Of a DNA stretch of 64,000 nt, positions 44,030 to 54,175 are shown piece by piece. The translations under genes and the position numbers were made by a program. Under the pieces are notes generated by a model that was given only the letters and a program-made list of their open reading frames with translations, searched no databases and was not told where the DNA came from. Location of the stretch: the NCBI GenBank assembly GCA_017303715.1, contig JAFLBZ010000026.1, forward strand, positions 1 to 64,000, written 5' to 3'. Numbering within the stretch: position 1 is the first letter of the stretch; the number at the start of each line of letters is the position of its first letter. Origin of the DNA: Rhodothermia bacterium (GTDB lineage Bacteria; Bacteroidota; Rhodothermia; Rhodothermales; UBA2364).

Positions 44030-44605
44030 TTAATCCCCATGAATCAACGGACGCGCAAGGGCAACACGCCCGCTACGTGCCACATCCAGAATGCCATACG
44101 GCGTTAAAACATGAATCAGCGCCTTGATTTTTTTGGTGGGGCCAGTCACCTCAAACATTAGGGTTTCGGCGGTAATGTCCACGACCTTGCCTTCAAACAT
44201 TTCGAGGGTGTCTTTAAGTTCACTCCGTTGGTTGGCCATTGCTCGAACACGGATCAAGCAAATTTCGCGCTCTACGTAATCCGCATCGTTTAAATCTGTG
44301 ACCTCCAACGTCTCTACTAAACGATTAAGTTGCCGCAGAATTTGGCGGATGACCTTTGTGTTTCCACTGGTTGCGAGCGTAAGCCGCGAAACGGAAGGGT
44401 CTTCGGTTTCTCCGACGGCCACGCTTTCCAAGTTGAAGCCGCGTGCGGCAAACATATTCAGCACACGGTTTAAGGAACCAGACTGGTTTTCCAACAACAC
44501 ACTGATCACATGGCGTTGAACCAAAGTCTCGTCACCCGGATTAATAGGAAGCCCGTCTGCCTTTTTCCGGTATATTTGTTGTGGGGTTAAAGTCTTCGTG
44601 GACAT
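44030..44605 (-). CDS. ilvN: acetolactate synthase small (regulatory) subunit
   Basis: The 191-residue protein has an ACT domain (HVISVLLENQSGSLNRVLNMFAARGFNLES) that binds the feedback inhibitor valine, and a second ACT-like half ending in GILDVARSGRVALAR. It activates and regulates the large subunit. It lies 31 nt after ilvB. An N-terminal extension of about 25 residues precedes the ACT domain. Confidence 0.95.
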   Translation of the reverse strand: MSTKTLTPQQIYRKKADGLPINPGDETLVQRHVISVLLENQSGSLNRVLNMFAARGFNLESVAVGETEDPSVSRLTLATSGNTKVIRQILRQLNRLVETLEVTDLNDADYVEREICLIRVRAMANQRSELKDTLEMFEGKVVDITAETLMFEVTGPTKKIKALIHVLTPYGILDVARSGRVALARPLIHGD

Positions 44606-44636
44606 AAATGTATGGTTTTGGGGTTAAGGCAAACGA

Positions 44637-46403
44637 TTAAACAAAACTATCTGGTGTTAAACGCTTGGTAATCATTTCATCCGTAGATGCTCCGGCAGGA
44701 ACCATCGGAAAGACCATTTCTTCTTTGACGACCTTGAACTCCATGAGGACAGGCCCATTATGTGCAAAAGCGGCGTCAATGGTTTGCTGCACATCATCCA
44801 CATTGTCGCAATAGAGACCTTTAATTCGGAATGCTTCCGCCAATTTCACATAATCCGGATTAGAACCCGAAAGATCGGTGTGGCTATAGCGGCTATCATG
44901 GAAAAGTTCTTGCCATTGGCGCACCATTCCAAGAAAGTTATTGTTGAAAATGACAATTTTTACGGGCAAATTGTATTGCGAGATCACCCCAAGTTCTTGT
45001 GCATTCATCAAGAAGCCACCATCCCCATTGATAGAGATCACCGGACGTTGGCTCTGCCCAAAAGAAGCACCCATCGCCGCCGGAAGCGAGAAACCCATCG
45101 TTCCCAAGCCGCCCGAAGTAATGTGGGTGCGCGGATAGACATATTTAAAGAATTGTGCGCCCCACATTTGGTTTTGCCCCACATCCGTGATTACAACCGC
45201 ATCCCCTTTTGTCTTTTCCCAGAGCACATCTAAAATGTATTGAGGGCGCAATAGACCATCTTTTTCATAATCTAAAGGACATTCCTTTTTCCATGCTGCA
45301 ATTTGGGCCAGCCATGTCGAAGTGTCTTTGGGTTCCACATTTGGCAATAGTTCCTGCAAAACGTTTTTTACGTCGCCAATAATGGCACAATCCACATAGA
45401 CATTTTTAGAAATACAAGAGGGGTCTATGTCTATATGAATGATTTTGGCGTGCGGCGCCCAAGACTCCAATTTGCCCGTTACACGGTCATCGAAACGTGC
45501 CCCAACAGCGATCAACAAATCCGCATTTTGAACCGCTTGGTTTGCATACCATGTTCCATGCATTCCCAGCATATGCAATGACAAATTATCTGTTACCGGA
45601 AAAGAACCAATGCCATGCAAAGTAGTTGTTACTGGAATTTGGGTTTTGTGTGCGATTTCGGCCATTTCTTTGGCAGCGTCCGAAAATAAGCAGCCTCCAC
45701 CTACATAAAACAAAGGCTTTTGAGCAGCCTTAATCATCTCGGCGGCTTGTAAAACTTTGGCCTTTGAGGGCTGCATCGGGACATGATAACCGCGTATTTC
45801 CACTTGTTCGGGAATTTCGAGGGGTGCTTTGGCCAATAAAACGTCTTTCGGAATGTCCACTAATACCGGTCCCGGACGGCCAGTACGCGCAATATGGAAT
45901 GCCTCGCGCACCACCCTTGCAACGTCCCGAACGTCGCGTACCAAATAATTGTGCTTGGTGATGGTGCGGGTAATACCCACAATATCAGCTTCTTGGAACG
46001 CATCATTCCCGATAAGATGTGTCGGAACTTGTCCCGTAATCACCACAATCGGCACAGAATCCATGTAGGCATCAGCAATCCCTGTCACGGTATTGGTCGC
46101 ACCCGGCCCACTGGTTGCCAACATTACCCCCACTTTTCCGGTGGCTTTGGCATAGCCCTCTGCTGCATGTGTTCCGCCCTGTTCATGCCGCACCAAAATA
46201 TGTTGGAAAGAGGGCTGAATTCGACTTAGTTCGTCATATAACGTAATGATGGCACCACCGGGATGGCCAAAGATGACCTCAACGCCCTCGTATTCGAGTG
46301 TACGGATGAGAATCTCGGAGCCAGTAACCAAAGGGGTTTGGACTGTTACCATTTCTTCGGGCAGTGCATCACCCACTGTTCCCGGGACATTCTGCGTGGT
46401 CAT
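44637..46403 (-). CDS. ilvB: acetolactate synthase large (catalytic) subunit
   Basis: This ThDP- and FAD-dependent enzyme makes acetolactate from pyruvate, the first common step of valine and leucine synthesis. The 588 residues include the catalytic glutamate region LVRHEQGGTHAAEGYAKATGK, the FAD-binding middle domain, and the ThDP motif INGDGGFLMNAQELG with a late NNNFLGMVRQWQ. The neighbours ilvN and ilvC make biosynthetic AHAS the clear call. It heads the operon behind a leader of at least 280 nt with a candidate attenuator. Confidence 0.97.
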   Translation of the reverse strand: MTTQNVPGTVGDALPEEMVTVQTPLVTGSEILIRTLEYEGVEVIFGHPGGAIITLYDELSRIQPSFQHILVRHEQGGTHAAEGYAKATGKVGVMLATSGPGATNTVTGIADAYMDSVPIVVITGQVPTHLIGNDAFQEADIVGITRTITKHNYLVRDVRDVARVVREAFHIARTGRPGPVLVDIPKDVLLAKAPLEIPEQVEIRGYHVPMQPSKAKVLQAAEMIKAAQKPLFYVGGGCLFSDAAKEMAEIAHKTQIPVTTTLHGIGSFPVTDNLSLHMLGMHGTWYANQAVQNADLLIAVGARFDDRVTGKLESWAPHAKIIHIDIDPSCISKNVYVDCAIIGDVKNVLQELLPNVEPKDTSTWLAQIAAWKKECPLDYEKDGLLRPQYILDVLWEKTKGDAVVITDVGQNQMWGAQFFKYVYPRTHITSGGLGTMGFSLPAAMGASFGQSQRPVISINGDGGFLMNAQELGVISQYNLPVKIVIFNNNFLGMVRQWQELFHDSRYSHTDLSGSNPDYVKLAEAFRIKGLYCDNVDDVQQTIDAAFAHNGPVLMEFKVVKEEMVFPMVPAGASTDEMITKRLTPDSFV

Positions 46404-46615
46404 ATGATTGGGTTTAAGGTGATCTTAAAGTATCGGGTTGATATTTTAAAGAAATACTGTATTTAGAGTAACAAATTTTTAATCAAGTTAAACTTAGACT
46501 AAATATTTATCAAAGACATTATAGGTATGGGGACTCATTTACTGTTCTACCGGCTATCGTTGCCTTTATTTGAGTGCCAAAGGACGTGCCGTTAAATAAA
46601 CAAACTTTCTTGGGG

Positions 46616-46647
46616 AAATAAAACCTTAAGAATCGTGGCTTAGAAGG
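46616..46647 (-). terminator. candidate attenuator terminator of ilvBNC
   Basis: On the minus strand CCTTCTAAG (46647-46639) pairs with CTTAAGG (46630-46624), with one bulged C, around an 8-nt loop, and UUUUAUUU follows. It lies 39 nt after the leader ORF stop codon. Confidence 0.5.
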
Positions 46648-46686
46648 GCAATCTGGATAAATAAATGAAGCAAATAAAATACTGGG

Positions 46687-46740
46687 TCACAAAAATAACA
46701 TAAAAGCGTTTTCAATACTTAATAAAATAAGAACTAACAT
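46687..46740 (-). CDS. candidate ilv leader peptide
   Basis: ATG to TGA codes MLVLILLSIENAFMLFL, in which nine of 17 residues are Leu, Ile or Val. It lies 284 nt before ilvB in the same direction and ahead of a terminator-like hairpin. Ribosome stalling at these codons under branched-chain amino-acid shortage would be the control signal. It is too short for family recognition. Confidence 0.55.
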   Translation of the reverse strand: MLVLILLSIENAFMLFL

Positions 46741-46820
46741 CAAAAGACCGAAAAAACAAAAGGAAAGGAATTGGGCAATAAGATTAGCGCATCCTCAAGA
46801 CTACAAATATTCACCATTTT

Positions 46821-47294
46821 TTATAATTCAATCACGGCTTGAACAGCAAATTCAGTGGCATTTTGTTGCTTCCAGAAGGTAAGCGCCGCAGCATTTTGGG
46901 TGGAGGCAATCAGCCCAATACGCCGCGATCCAAACGCGATGGCCCAATCCTTCACACGATCTACAAGAGCTTTTCCTATTCCCTTTCCGCGATATTCTGG
47001 CAGGACATAAAGTTCTTGGATAAAGACCTCTCCGGGAGGTTCAAAAAGCGAGGAAGTTACCGCATAGTGGGCCGCGATATAGCCCACCACGTTTTGTTCT
47101 ACAACCGCAATCCATAGCTTATGATCGTCCTCGTAGAGCCAATCCGAATAGCTATTTTGCCAACGCTCGACAGCGTCTTCGGCAAGCCTAAAACGTTCAT
47201 CCAGTGCTTGGTGCATATCCATAAGCGCCCACCAAAGTTTTTGCACTTCGCCTCGGTCTTCGCGCTTTGCGGATCGGATGACAAAATTGGCCAT
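46821..47294 (-). CDS. GNAT family N-acetyltransferase
   Basis: The 157-residue protein has the GNAT fold order, with the acetyl-CoA binding motif YRGKGIGKALVDRVKDWA near residues 98-115 and VFIQELYVLPE just before it. The C-terminal NAAALTFWKQQNATEFAVQAVIEL is typical of the last strand and helix. The substrate is unknown. It lies 119 nt after asd on the same strand; the ilv leader starts right after its stop. Confidence 0.9.
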   Translation of the reverse strand: MANFVIRSAKREDRGEVQKLWWALMDMHQALDERFRLAEDAVERWQNSYSDWLYEDDHKLWIAVVEQNVVGYIAAHYAVTSSLFEPPGEVFIQELYVLPEYRGKGIGKALVDRVKDWAIAFGSRRIGLIASTQNAAALTFWKQQNATEFAVQAVIEL

Positions 47295-47412
47295 ATTTCC
47301 TCTGTCTCAATTCGTAAGCCATTACGAGATATAACTCGCATGGATGCCACAACATAAAAAAGAAAGGGTACATTGCTACCACGTACCCAAAGTCTTCGCA
47401 AACTCTATTGTT

Positions 47413-48471
47413 CTAAATTCGGTGTTTTAGGTATCCTTTATTTACCAAGAGTTCCGCATTTAAAATGGCTCCGCCCGCAGCACCCCGTATGGTATTATGT
47501 ACCAAAAGGGTAAACTTGACATCAAAAAGAGCATCGGGGCGAAGGCGTCCCACCGAGACCGTCATACCATTACCCAGCGTTGCATGGCGTCTGGGTTGTG
47601 GGTATCGTTCGTCATCAAAGACCTTTATCAACGGCGTTGGTGAAGAGGGTAACCCAAGGTGGCCGATAGGGTTCTCAAAGGTTTGGAAAGCGGCTTTGAT
47701 GGCCGCTACATCGGCTGGCGTTTTTAATTTCACCGAAACGCTCTCGGTATGGCCGTCTAAGACCGCCACCCGATTACATGAGGCGCTGATCTTAAAGTCG
47801 GCAAACTGAATCCCTTCTTCCGAAAGTGTCCCAAAGAGTTTTAGCGGCTCGGTCTCCATCTTTGCTTCTTCCCCGCCGATATGTGGAACCACATTCCCCA
47901 AAATATCCAACGAAGGCACGCCCGGATAACCAGCACCGGAAAGGGCTTGCATGGTAACCACATGCACAGCCGATATTCCGAAGGCTTTTTCGAGCGGCAA
48001 CAATGCCAAGACCAAGCCAATGGTAGAGCAATTGGGATTTGTCACAATAAAGCCGCCTTTTTCGCTATACATTTGGCGATCTATTAGGGCAAGGTGTTCT
48101 GGATTGACCTCAGGAACCAATAGCGGAACCGTCGGCTCCATTCGATAATTACGGGTATTGGAGATTACGGGCATTCCAGCCTGAGCAAACGCCAGTTCCA
48201 TTTCCAAGGCAACACTTGCATCTACACCAGAAAAAACAAAGTCTGCATCCACCGATGTTGGATTCGCCAGCACCACGGTCTGGTTGGCAATGTGTTCTGG
48301 TATGGGATTAGCACCGATCCAATTAACGGCATCAATGTATTTCTTTCCCGCAGATCGTTCGGAAGCGGCTAATGCCACCACCTCAAACCAAGGATGGTTA
48401 CCCAGTAGTTCTACAAATTTTTGCCCAACAGCGCCTGTAGCCCCTAAGATGCCAACACGATACTTTTGCAT
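47413..48471 (-). CDS. asd: aspartate-semialdehyde dehydrogenase
   Basis: Asd reduces aspartyl phosphate to the semialdehyde, the branch point to lysine/diaminopimelate, threonine and methionine. The 352 residues start with VGILGATGAVGQKFVELL, and the active-site cysteine is in TNPNCSTIGLVLALLP. GAGYPGVPSLDI and the later His region fit the archaeal/fungal-type Asd, which differs from the E. coli form. Its start overlaps the end of metX by 28 nt, so it is coupled to methionine genes and placed under the SAM riboswitch. Confidence 0.95.
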   Translation of the reverse strand: MQKYRVGILGATGAVGQKFVELLGNHPWFEVVALAASERSAGKKYIDAVNWIGANPIPEHIANQTVVLANPTSVDADFVFSGVDASVALEMELAFAQAGMPVISNTRNYRMEPTVPLLVPEVNPEHLALIDRQMYSEKGGFIVTNPNCSTIGLVLALLPLEKAFGISAVHVVTMQALSGAGYPGVPSLDILGNVVPHIGGEEAKMETEPLKLFGTLSEEGIQFADFKISASCNRVAVLDGHTESVSVKLKTPADVAAIKAAFQTFENPIGHLGLPSSPTPLIKVFDDERYPQPRRHATLGNGMTVSVGRLRPDALFDVKFTLLVHNTIRGAAGGAILNAELLVNKGYLKHRI

Positions 48472-49661
48472 TTTAACTCCTTTAGCTTATGATTTAACGG
48501 ATGTTTTTGTGCGGAGGTCGTAGAAACCTGAGGCAATGCCGATTGTTTCCGGTTTTTCCCATCGGAAAGCCTTTGTACGACCGGACGCCCATTTCTTGGA
48601 CTTTTTATCGAAGCCGAATTGTCCAAAAATGGTCTAATAAACGAATTGAGTTGTTCAAATTCGATTAAGAACGCATCGTGACCATCTTCTGAATGTAAAA
48701 TTCTGAAATCGGACTGCGGAAGATGCCGCGCCAACTCTTCTTGTTCTGGTAATGGGTAGAGAATGTCAGAGTTAATACCAATGACCAAGGTGGGGAGGTG
48801 TAGCCCGGCCAAGGCCTCCTCATATGCTCCCCGCCCACGAGACACGTCGTGCGTATCCATAAGTTGGGTGAGCCGGACATAAACGTTTGCATCAAACCGT
48901 TCGGTTAGTTTACGGCCTTGGTACTGTTGGTAACTTTCGACGGCAAAACCGTTTTGACCGTCCCCCCCTTGCTCTGTTCTCCCGAAGCGATCCTGAAAAG
49001 AGCGCCAAGAGCGATACGAAATCATGGCATTCATCCGAGCTGCAGCCAAACCAGCAACGGGCGGTTCTTCGTCGGTATAATACCCATTACGCCAGTTGGG
49101 GTCGGCATAAATGGCGGCCCGCTGCGCCTCGCTCCAGCCAATCGTCCAAGCAGAGTGGCGTCCAGAAGCCGCAATTACCACCAAACGCTTCACCAAATCC
49201 GGCGCAAGAAACCCCCATTCCAACGCTTGCATCCCGCCCATCGAACCACCAATAACGGCTTCTATACCCTGTACCCCTAACGTTTTCACCGCCTCTAAGT
49301 GCAAGCGAACCGAGTCTCGGACGGTCACCCGCGGAAAATCTCCACCATAAGGCTTTCCGGTTTCGGGATTAATAGAACGCGGCCCAGTTGTACCATAACA
49401 AGAACCCAGCACATTCAAACAAATCACCCAATAACGGTTTGTATCCAAGGCTTTTTCCGGCCCAAGAACCCCATCCCACCAATCTGCAAGGTCGGTATTT
49501 CCCGTCAACGCATGACAAACGACCAAGACATTGTCTCTTCGTTCGTTGAGTGTGCCCCATGTCTGAAAACCCACTTGTACGTTTTTCAAAACCTGTTGAT
49601 TTTCTAAGGTAAATTGCGCAATGGTCAGTGATTGAAGACCTAAGGGGGTAGGAAATTCCAT
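48444..49661 (-). CDS. metX: homoserine O-acetyltransferase
   Basis: MetX acetylates homoserine for direct sulfhydrylation by MetY. From ATG 49661 it has 405 residues. The alpha/beta-hydrolase nucleophile is in VIGGSMGGMQALEWG, the acid in NSDILYPLPEQEEL and the histidine in EDGHDAFLIE. About 60 residues follow the catalytic His, including a basic low-complexity tail that overlaps the asd start by 28 nt. Some family members use succinyl-CoA; the neighbour metY suggests acetyl-CoA. A longer frame to 49727 would add 22 residues before the conserved start. Confidence 0.93.
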   Translation of the reverse strand: MEFPTPLGLQSLTIAQFTLENQQVLKNVQVGFQTWGTLNERRDNVLVVCHALTGNTDLADWWDGVLGPEKALDTNRYWVICLNVLGSCYGTTGPRSINPETGKPYGGDFPRVTVRDSVRLHLEAVKTLGVQGIEAVIGGSMGGMQALEWGFLAPDLVKRLVVIAASGRHSAWTIGWSEAQRAAIYADPNWRNGYYTDEEPPVAGLAAARMNAMISYRSWRSFQDRFGRTEQGGDGQNGFAVESYQQYQGRKLTERFDANVYVRLTQLMDTHDVSRGRGAYEEALAGLHLPTLVIGINSDILYPLPEQEELARHLPQSDFRILHSEDGHDAFLIEFEQLNSFIRPFLDNSASIKSPRNGRPVVQRLSDGKNRKQSALPQVSTTSAQKHPLNHKLKELKCKSIVLAS

Positions 49662-49735
49662 TCGGGTAATAATTTTGTGGTTATTGGTGCGGCAAATCAA
49701 GGCGGAAAGGCGCTCCCTCCCGCCCATTTTTCAAC

Positions 49736-51055
<1,320 letters not shown>

Positions 51056-51104
51056 TTAATAGGGGTAAGGTTTAAACAACGTACATTTATCCAGTTCTGT
51101 CCGC

Positions 51105-51152
51105 TTATGCAATAGGGAAGTGCTCGCGTTATGCAATAGGGAACTGCTCGCG
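51105..51152. repeat. tandem 24-bp repeat, two copies
   Basis: Two directly adjacent 24-nt units (51105-51128 and 51129-51152) differ at one base (51120 versus 51144). They begin TTATGCAATAGGGA and end TGCTCGCG. They lie between the riboswitch terminator and the metY start, in the 5' untranslated region of the operon. Confidence 0.9.
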
Positions 51153-51161
51153 CGCAAAAGC

Positions 51162-51194
51162 AAAAAACCCCTACTGCAACGGAGGCAGAAGAGG
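51162..51194 (-). terminator. expression-platform terminator of the SAM riboswitch
   Basis: On the minus strand CCTCTTCTGC pairs with GCAGTAGGGG (one mismatch, one G-U) around a 7-nt loop, then six U. It lies 43 nt after the aptamer, where a SAM-I 'off' terminator is expected. Confidence 0.8.
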
Positions 51195-51236
51195 CGCATT
51201 TGATAAATCAACGTATAGATATCGGGATTGTATCAA

Positions 51237-51355
51237 GCGTTCATCTTTCCCCGTGCAATACGCAACAAGGCAGGAATTGGCACCTTCCTCCCAATCGGCG
51301 GGAGCGGTTGCCAGAGCGTCGTAGGGCCTGTCCCTCGGCTCTTCTGGATAAATGC
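51237..51355 (-). promoter_or_regulatory. SAM-I (S-box) riboswitch
   Basis: On the minus strand the S-box core is clear: TTATCCAGAAGAGCCGAGGG, then ACAGGCCC, CTCTGGCAACC, GGAAGGTGCCAATTCCTG and a closing AGATGA. P1 pairs GC-TTTATC with GATGAA-GC. It precedes metY-metX-asd, with a terminator hairpin downstream. SAM binding should stop transcription of the methionine operon. Confidence 0.93.
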
Positions 51356-51600
51356 TTAATCTTGTAAAGAACAAGTGTATTAAGATACGATACCTAAAAT
51401 CAAAAACACAAGACCTTCTTTTAAGAACCGCTAAATTTTGTTCAATGGAAGCGTTTTCTTCATGTTCTGTGCAATATTTTTTTGTATTTTAGGTTAAACG
51501 GTAACACAGCAGCACCGTCAAAGTTTACAAGTCCAAAAATATACCTTATCCTTGATCCATACATACCTTCACCACGTTCATACAACTCAGGGAGAAAACC
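51356..51600. other. intergenic promoter region between the SAM riboswitch and a secreted-protein gene
   Basis: The promoters of two divergent units must lie in this 245-nt AT-rich stretch. I see no unambiguous TTG-N20-TAnnTTTG pair. GGGAG lies 7 nt before the ATG at 51601 and is a fair ribosome-binding site. Confidence 0.5.
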
Positions 51601-52266
51601 ATGAAAAACCCCATTCGTTATTTGGTCATTTTAGGCGCGGCATTCGTTTTCACGACCTATGCTTCCGCCCAAACCTCTTGGAGTGACGTTCAGCCCTCCG
51701 TACCACCGTCACAGCCATCAGCCTACTATACGGTGAATGGCGGCAAGCCCGTTTTCAGGGCACAAGTATCGTCTCCCATCACACCCGATAACAAAATCAA
51801 TCCCCACTATGCCAATTCACAATATGGCCCACACAATCCGGCTCCGGTACCGGGAACAGAAACAGGGTGTAGTGCCTTCCCACGGGGCAGTCAGGAAGAG
51901 TTAAATTGTGAAGTAGATGGCTACAAAAACTCGTCTATGCTGCGGCTCTTTCAAAACTTTGTCAAAACAAACCGTAATTCGGTACAGTGTGGTCGCTTCT
52001 CGGCACAATACCAAAACGTAGGAGATCACGCCGAGATCGTAGTTTCTGATAATTTTAACAGCTTTGTTTTGGGCTATCGGGATAATATGATCCTCATTCC
52101 GAATGACGTAGAGTCAACAATTCTTTGGCAAACCCGTGATAGGGTACTCAAAATGCTCTATGCTTGTCGGGACGCAGGAATGGATACAGGCTTAGGTGGC
52201 TACCTGCCGCCAGTGACCAATCGGGTAAGAACGCAAGGAGAGTACAATCCGACGCGCTACCGCTAA
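51601..52266 (+). CDS. exported protein of unknown function
   Basis: The 221-residue protein starts with a signal peptide (about 23 residues, ending TYASAQ). A Pro/Ser/Tyr-rich stretch follows (to about residue 90). The second half looks globular and has four cysteines (CSAF, LNCEV, VQCGRF, YACRD), which could form two disulfides. I recognise no family. It is monocistronic: intergenic DNA on the left and a strong terminator on the right. Confidence 0.7.
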   Translation: MKNPIRYLVILGAAFVFTTYASAQTSWSDVQPSVPPSQPSAYYTVNGGKPVFRAQVSSPITPDNKINPHYANSQYGPHNPAPVPGTETGCSAFPRGSQEELNCEVDGYKNSSMLRLFQNFVKTNRNSVQCGRFSAQYQNVGDHAEIVVSDNFNSFVLGYRDNMILIPNDVESTILWQTRDRVLKMLYACRDAGMDTGLGGYLPPVTNRVRTQGEYNPTRYR

Positions 52267-52280
52267 TTTGTTTGAACCAA

Positions 52281-52312
52281 AAAAGCGTCTCTCCTAAAGA
52301 CGCTTTTTTTTA
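52281..52312 (+). terminator. intrinsic terminator of the exported-protein gene
   Basis: AAGCGTCT (52283-52290) pairs with AGACGCTT (52298-52305), followed by a T-run; the A-run before it extends the stem. Confidence 0.88.
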
Positions 52313-52387
52313 TTACTGACTGAAGATTCAAATTTATGAAATGCCCCATTCATGTATCTTCAGAATTATTCACAAGCCTACATCAGC

Positions 52388-53266
52388 ATGTCAGCAACAT
52401 TATTGGATGGCAAAGCAATCGCCGCACAAGTCCGAGAAGAGGTAAAAAAAGACGTCTTATCATGGGTTGCCCAAGGGAATCGTCCGCCTTATCTGGCTGT
52501 AATTTTGGTAGGAGACAATCCGGCCTCGGCCTCATACGTTCGTGGAAAAGCCAAAGCGTGTGCCGAAGTGGGCATGGGTAGCGAAACCATACAGCATCCC
52601 ACAACCATGACGGAAGAGTCCCTGCTTGAATTGATCCAGAACCTGAATAACGATCCCAAAGTGGATGGCATTTTGGTACAACTGCCCTTGCCTCCGCACA
52701 TGGATGAGAAGAAGGTCATCCATGCTATTGCACCCACAAAAGATGTGGATGGCTTCCATCCGGAAAATGCAGGGAAAGTGGTGATTGGGCAAGCGGGCTT
52801 CCCGCCTGCAACACCGGCTGGCGTTATGGAAATCCTAAAACGCAGTGGTATAGAAACCCCTGGAGCACATGCGGTGATCCTTGGCAGGTCTAATATTGTG
52901 GGCAAGCCCATGGCCAATCTATTGATCCAGCCCGGAATAGATGCTACGGTAACGGTTTGTCATAGCCGAACCAAAAACCTATCGGCGATCACCAAGCAAG
53001 CCGACATTTTGATTGCGGCCATCGGAAAGCCCCATTTTGTGACACCTGATCTGATCAAAGAAGGCGCAGTCGTGATTGACGTGGGCATTAACCGCATAGA
53101 AGACACTTCAAAAAAAACGGGCTATCGTTTGGTTGGTGATGTGGACTTTGAGACTGTCCGCGAAAAAGCTGCACAACTCACCCCCGTGCCTGGTGGCGTT
53201 GGCCCAATGACCATTGCCATGTTGTTGAAAAATACATTACGAGCTGCTCAAACAAAAAAATCATAA
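52388..53266 (+). CDS. folD: methylenetetrahydrofolate dehydrogenase / methenyltetrahydrofolate cyclohydrolase
   Basis: FolD interconverts methylene-, methenyl- and formyl-tetrahydrofolate. From ATG 52388 it has 292 residues. The folate-site motif is VDGILVQLPLPPHMDEKKV, followed by DVDGFHPENAGK, and the nucleotide-binding segment ILGRSNIVGKPMANLL; the end is LTPVPGGVGPMTIAMLLKNT. A frame opening at 52352 would add 12 unrelated residues. It is followed 9 nt later by the MscS gene. Confidence 0.96.
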   Translation: MSATLLDGKAIAAQVREEVKKDVLSWVAQGNRPPYLAVILVGDNPASASYVRGKAKACAEVGMGSETIQHPTTMTEESLLELIQNLNNDPKVDGILVQLPLPPHMDEKKVIHAIAPTKDVDGFHPENAGKVVIGQAGFPPATPAGVMEILKRSGIETPGAHAVILGRSNIVGKPMANLLIQPGIDATVTVCHSRTKNLSAITKQADILIAAIGKPHFVTPDLIKEGAVVIDVGINRIEDTSKKTGYRLVGDVDFETVREKAAQLTPVPGGVGPMTIAMLLKNTLRAAQTKKS

Positions 53267-53275
53267 ACCACCCAT

Positions 53276-54163
53276 ATGCAACCCAAAACACCTGAAATTG
53301 ACCCAAGTTCGCTTAAAGCCGTTCCCCCACCCGATGTCGCTGGGGCTATAAAACAACTTTCTTCGGGAGAGTTGCTGTATAATTGGAGTAATGTGGTTCA
53401 AGATTTGCTTTATAAGGCAGCATGGGCCTTCCTCATTCTCCTCTTTTTCTGGTTTCTGAGTAAAGTGGTCATCCGACTTATCAACAAAGCCATTGATAAA
53501 ACCGGAAAAAGCGGGAGCGGTGCGCATCAGTTATTGGCCAAAACCGCAAAACTTTTCATCTTAGCCTTTGGAATAGTGACCGCTTTAGGCCAATTTATCA
53601 ATATAGCGCCTTTGCTTGCGGGCTTGGGTGTCGTTGGTTTGGCTGTAGGTTTTGCGGCACAAGATACCTTAAAGAACTTCATTGCCGGCATTACCATTCT
53701 GATAGATCAACCCTTTCGAGTGGGAGACAATATCGTTTTTGACAACAAATTCGGAACGGTACACGAGATCACCCTCCGATCCACCCGCATTAAAACCGTC
53801 AACAACGAAATTATGGTCTTGCCAAATGACCAAATGATCAATGGTAAACTCATCAACCATTCGATGATGGGCTTGCTCCGCCTCGAAATTCCCTTCTCCA
53901 TTGGCTATAGTGAATCCACAGATGACGCAAGGACGGTTGCACTTCAAATTGCCTCGGCGGATAAGCGGGTTGTACAAAATCCAGCACCTTCTGTTGTCGT
54001 AACGGCAATGGCGGACTCTGGCATATCGCTCATGCTTCGGGTCTGGATTACGGACATGAAGGATGAAATACCCTTAAAAGCAGAGTTAAATGAAGCACTG
54101 CTCCATGCACTTTTGGTAAAAGGGATTGAAATTCCGTACCCAGCCATTATTATTCGCTCTTAG
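53276..54163 (+). CDS. small-conductance mechanosensitive channel, MscS family
   Basis: The 295-residue protein has three hydrophobic segments (about 44-64, 85-108 and 113-135). The third is the pore helix, GLGVVGLAVGFAAQDTLKNF, with the Gly/Ala pattern of MscS. The beta-domain follows (FRVGDNIVFDNKFGTVHEITLRSTRIKT) and then a C-terminal alpha/beta part. It releases solutes on sudden osmotic down-shift from the inner membrane. It lies between folD and the glucokinase gene on one strand. Confidence 0.93.
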   Translation: MQPKTPEIDPSSLKAVPPPDVAGAIKQLSSGELLYNWSNVVQDLLYKAAWAFLILLFFWFLSKVVIRLINKAIDKTGKSGSGAHQLLAKTAKLFILAFGIVTALGQFINIAPLLAGLGVVGLAVGFAAQDTLKNFIAGITILIDQPFRVGDNIVFDNKFGTVHEITLRSTRIKTVNNEIMVLPNDQMINGKLINHSMMGLLRLEIPFSIGYSESTDDARTVALQIASADKRVVQNPAPSVVVTAMADSGISLMLRVWITDMKDEIPLKAELNEALLHALLVKGIEIPYPAIIIRS

Positions 54164-54175
54164 ACCCATAATAAC

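Larger units (their letters stand above)
46404..46820 (-). promoter_or_regulatory. ilvB leader region with candidate attenuator
   Basis: This 417-nt region holds no larger gene. On the minus strand it contains a 17-codon leader ORF rich in branched-chain residues (46740-46687) and a terminator-like hairpin with a U-rich tail (46647-46616). About 210 AT-rich nt follow before ilvB. The layout matches amino-acid attenuation. A clear promoter was not found. Confidence 0.55.

Noticed and set aside
51171-51374. 67-codon minus-strand frame
   Set aside because: It coincides with the SAM-I aptamer and its terminator, which explain the sequence better.
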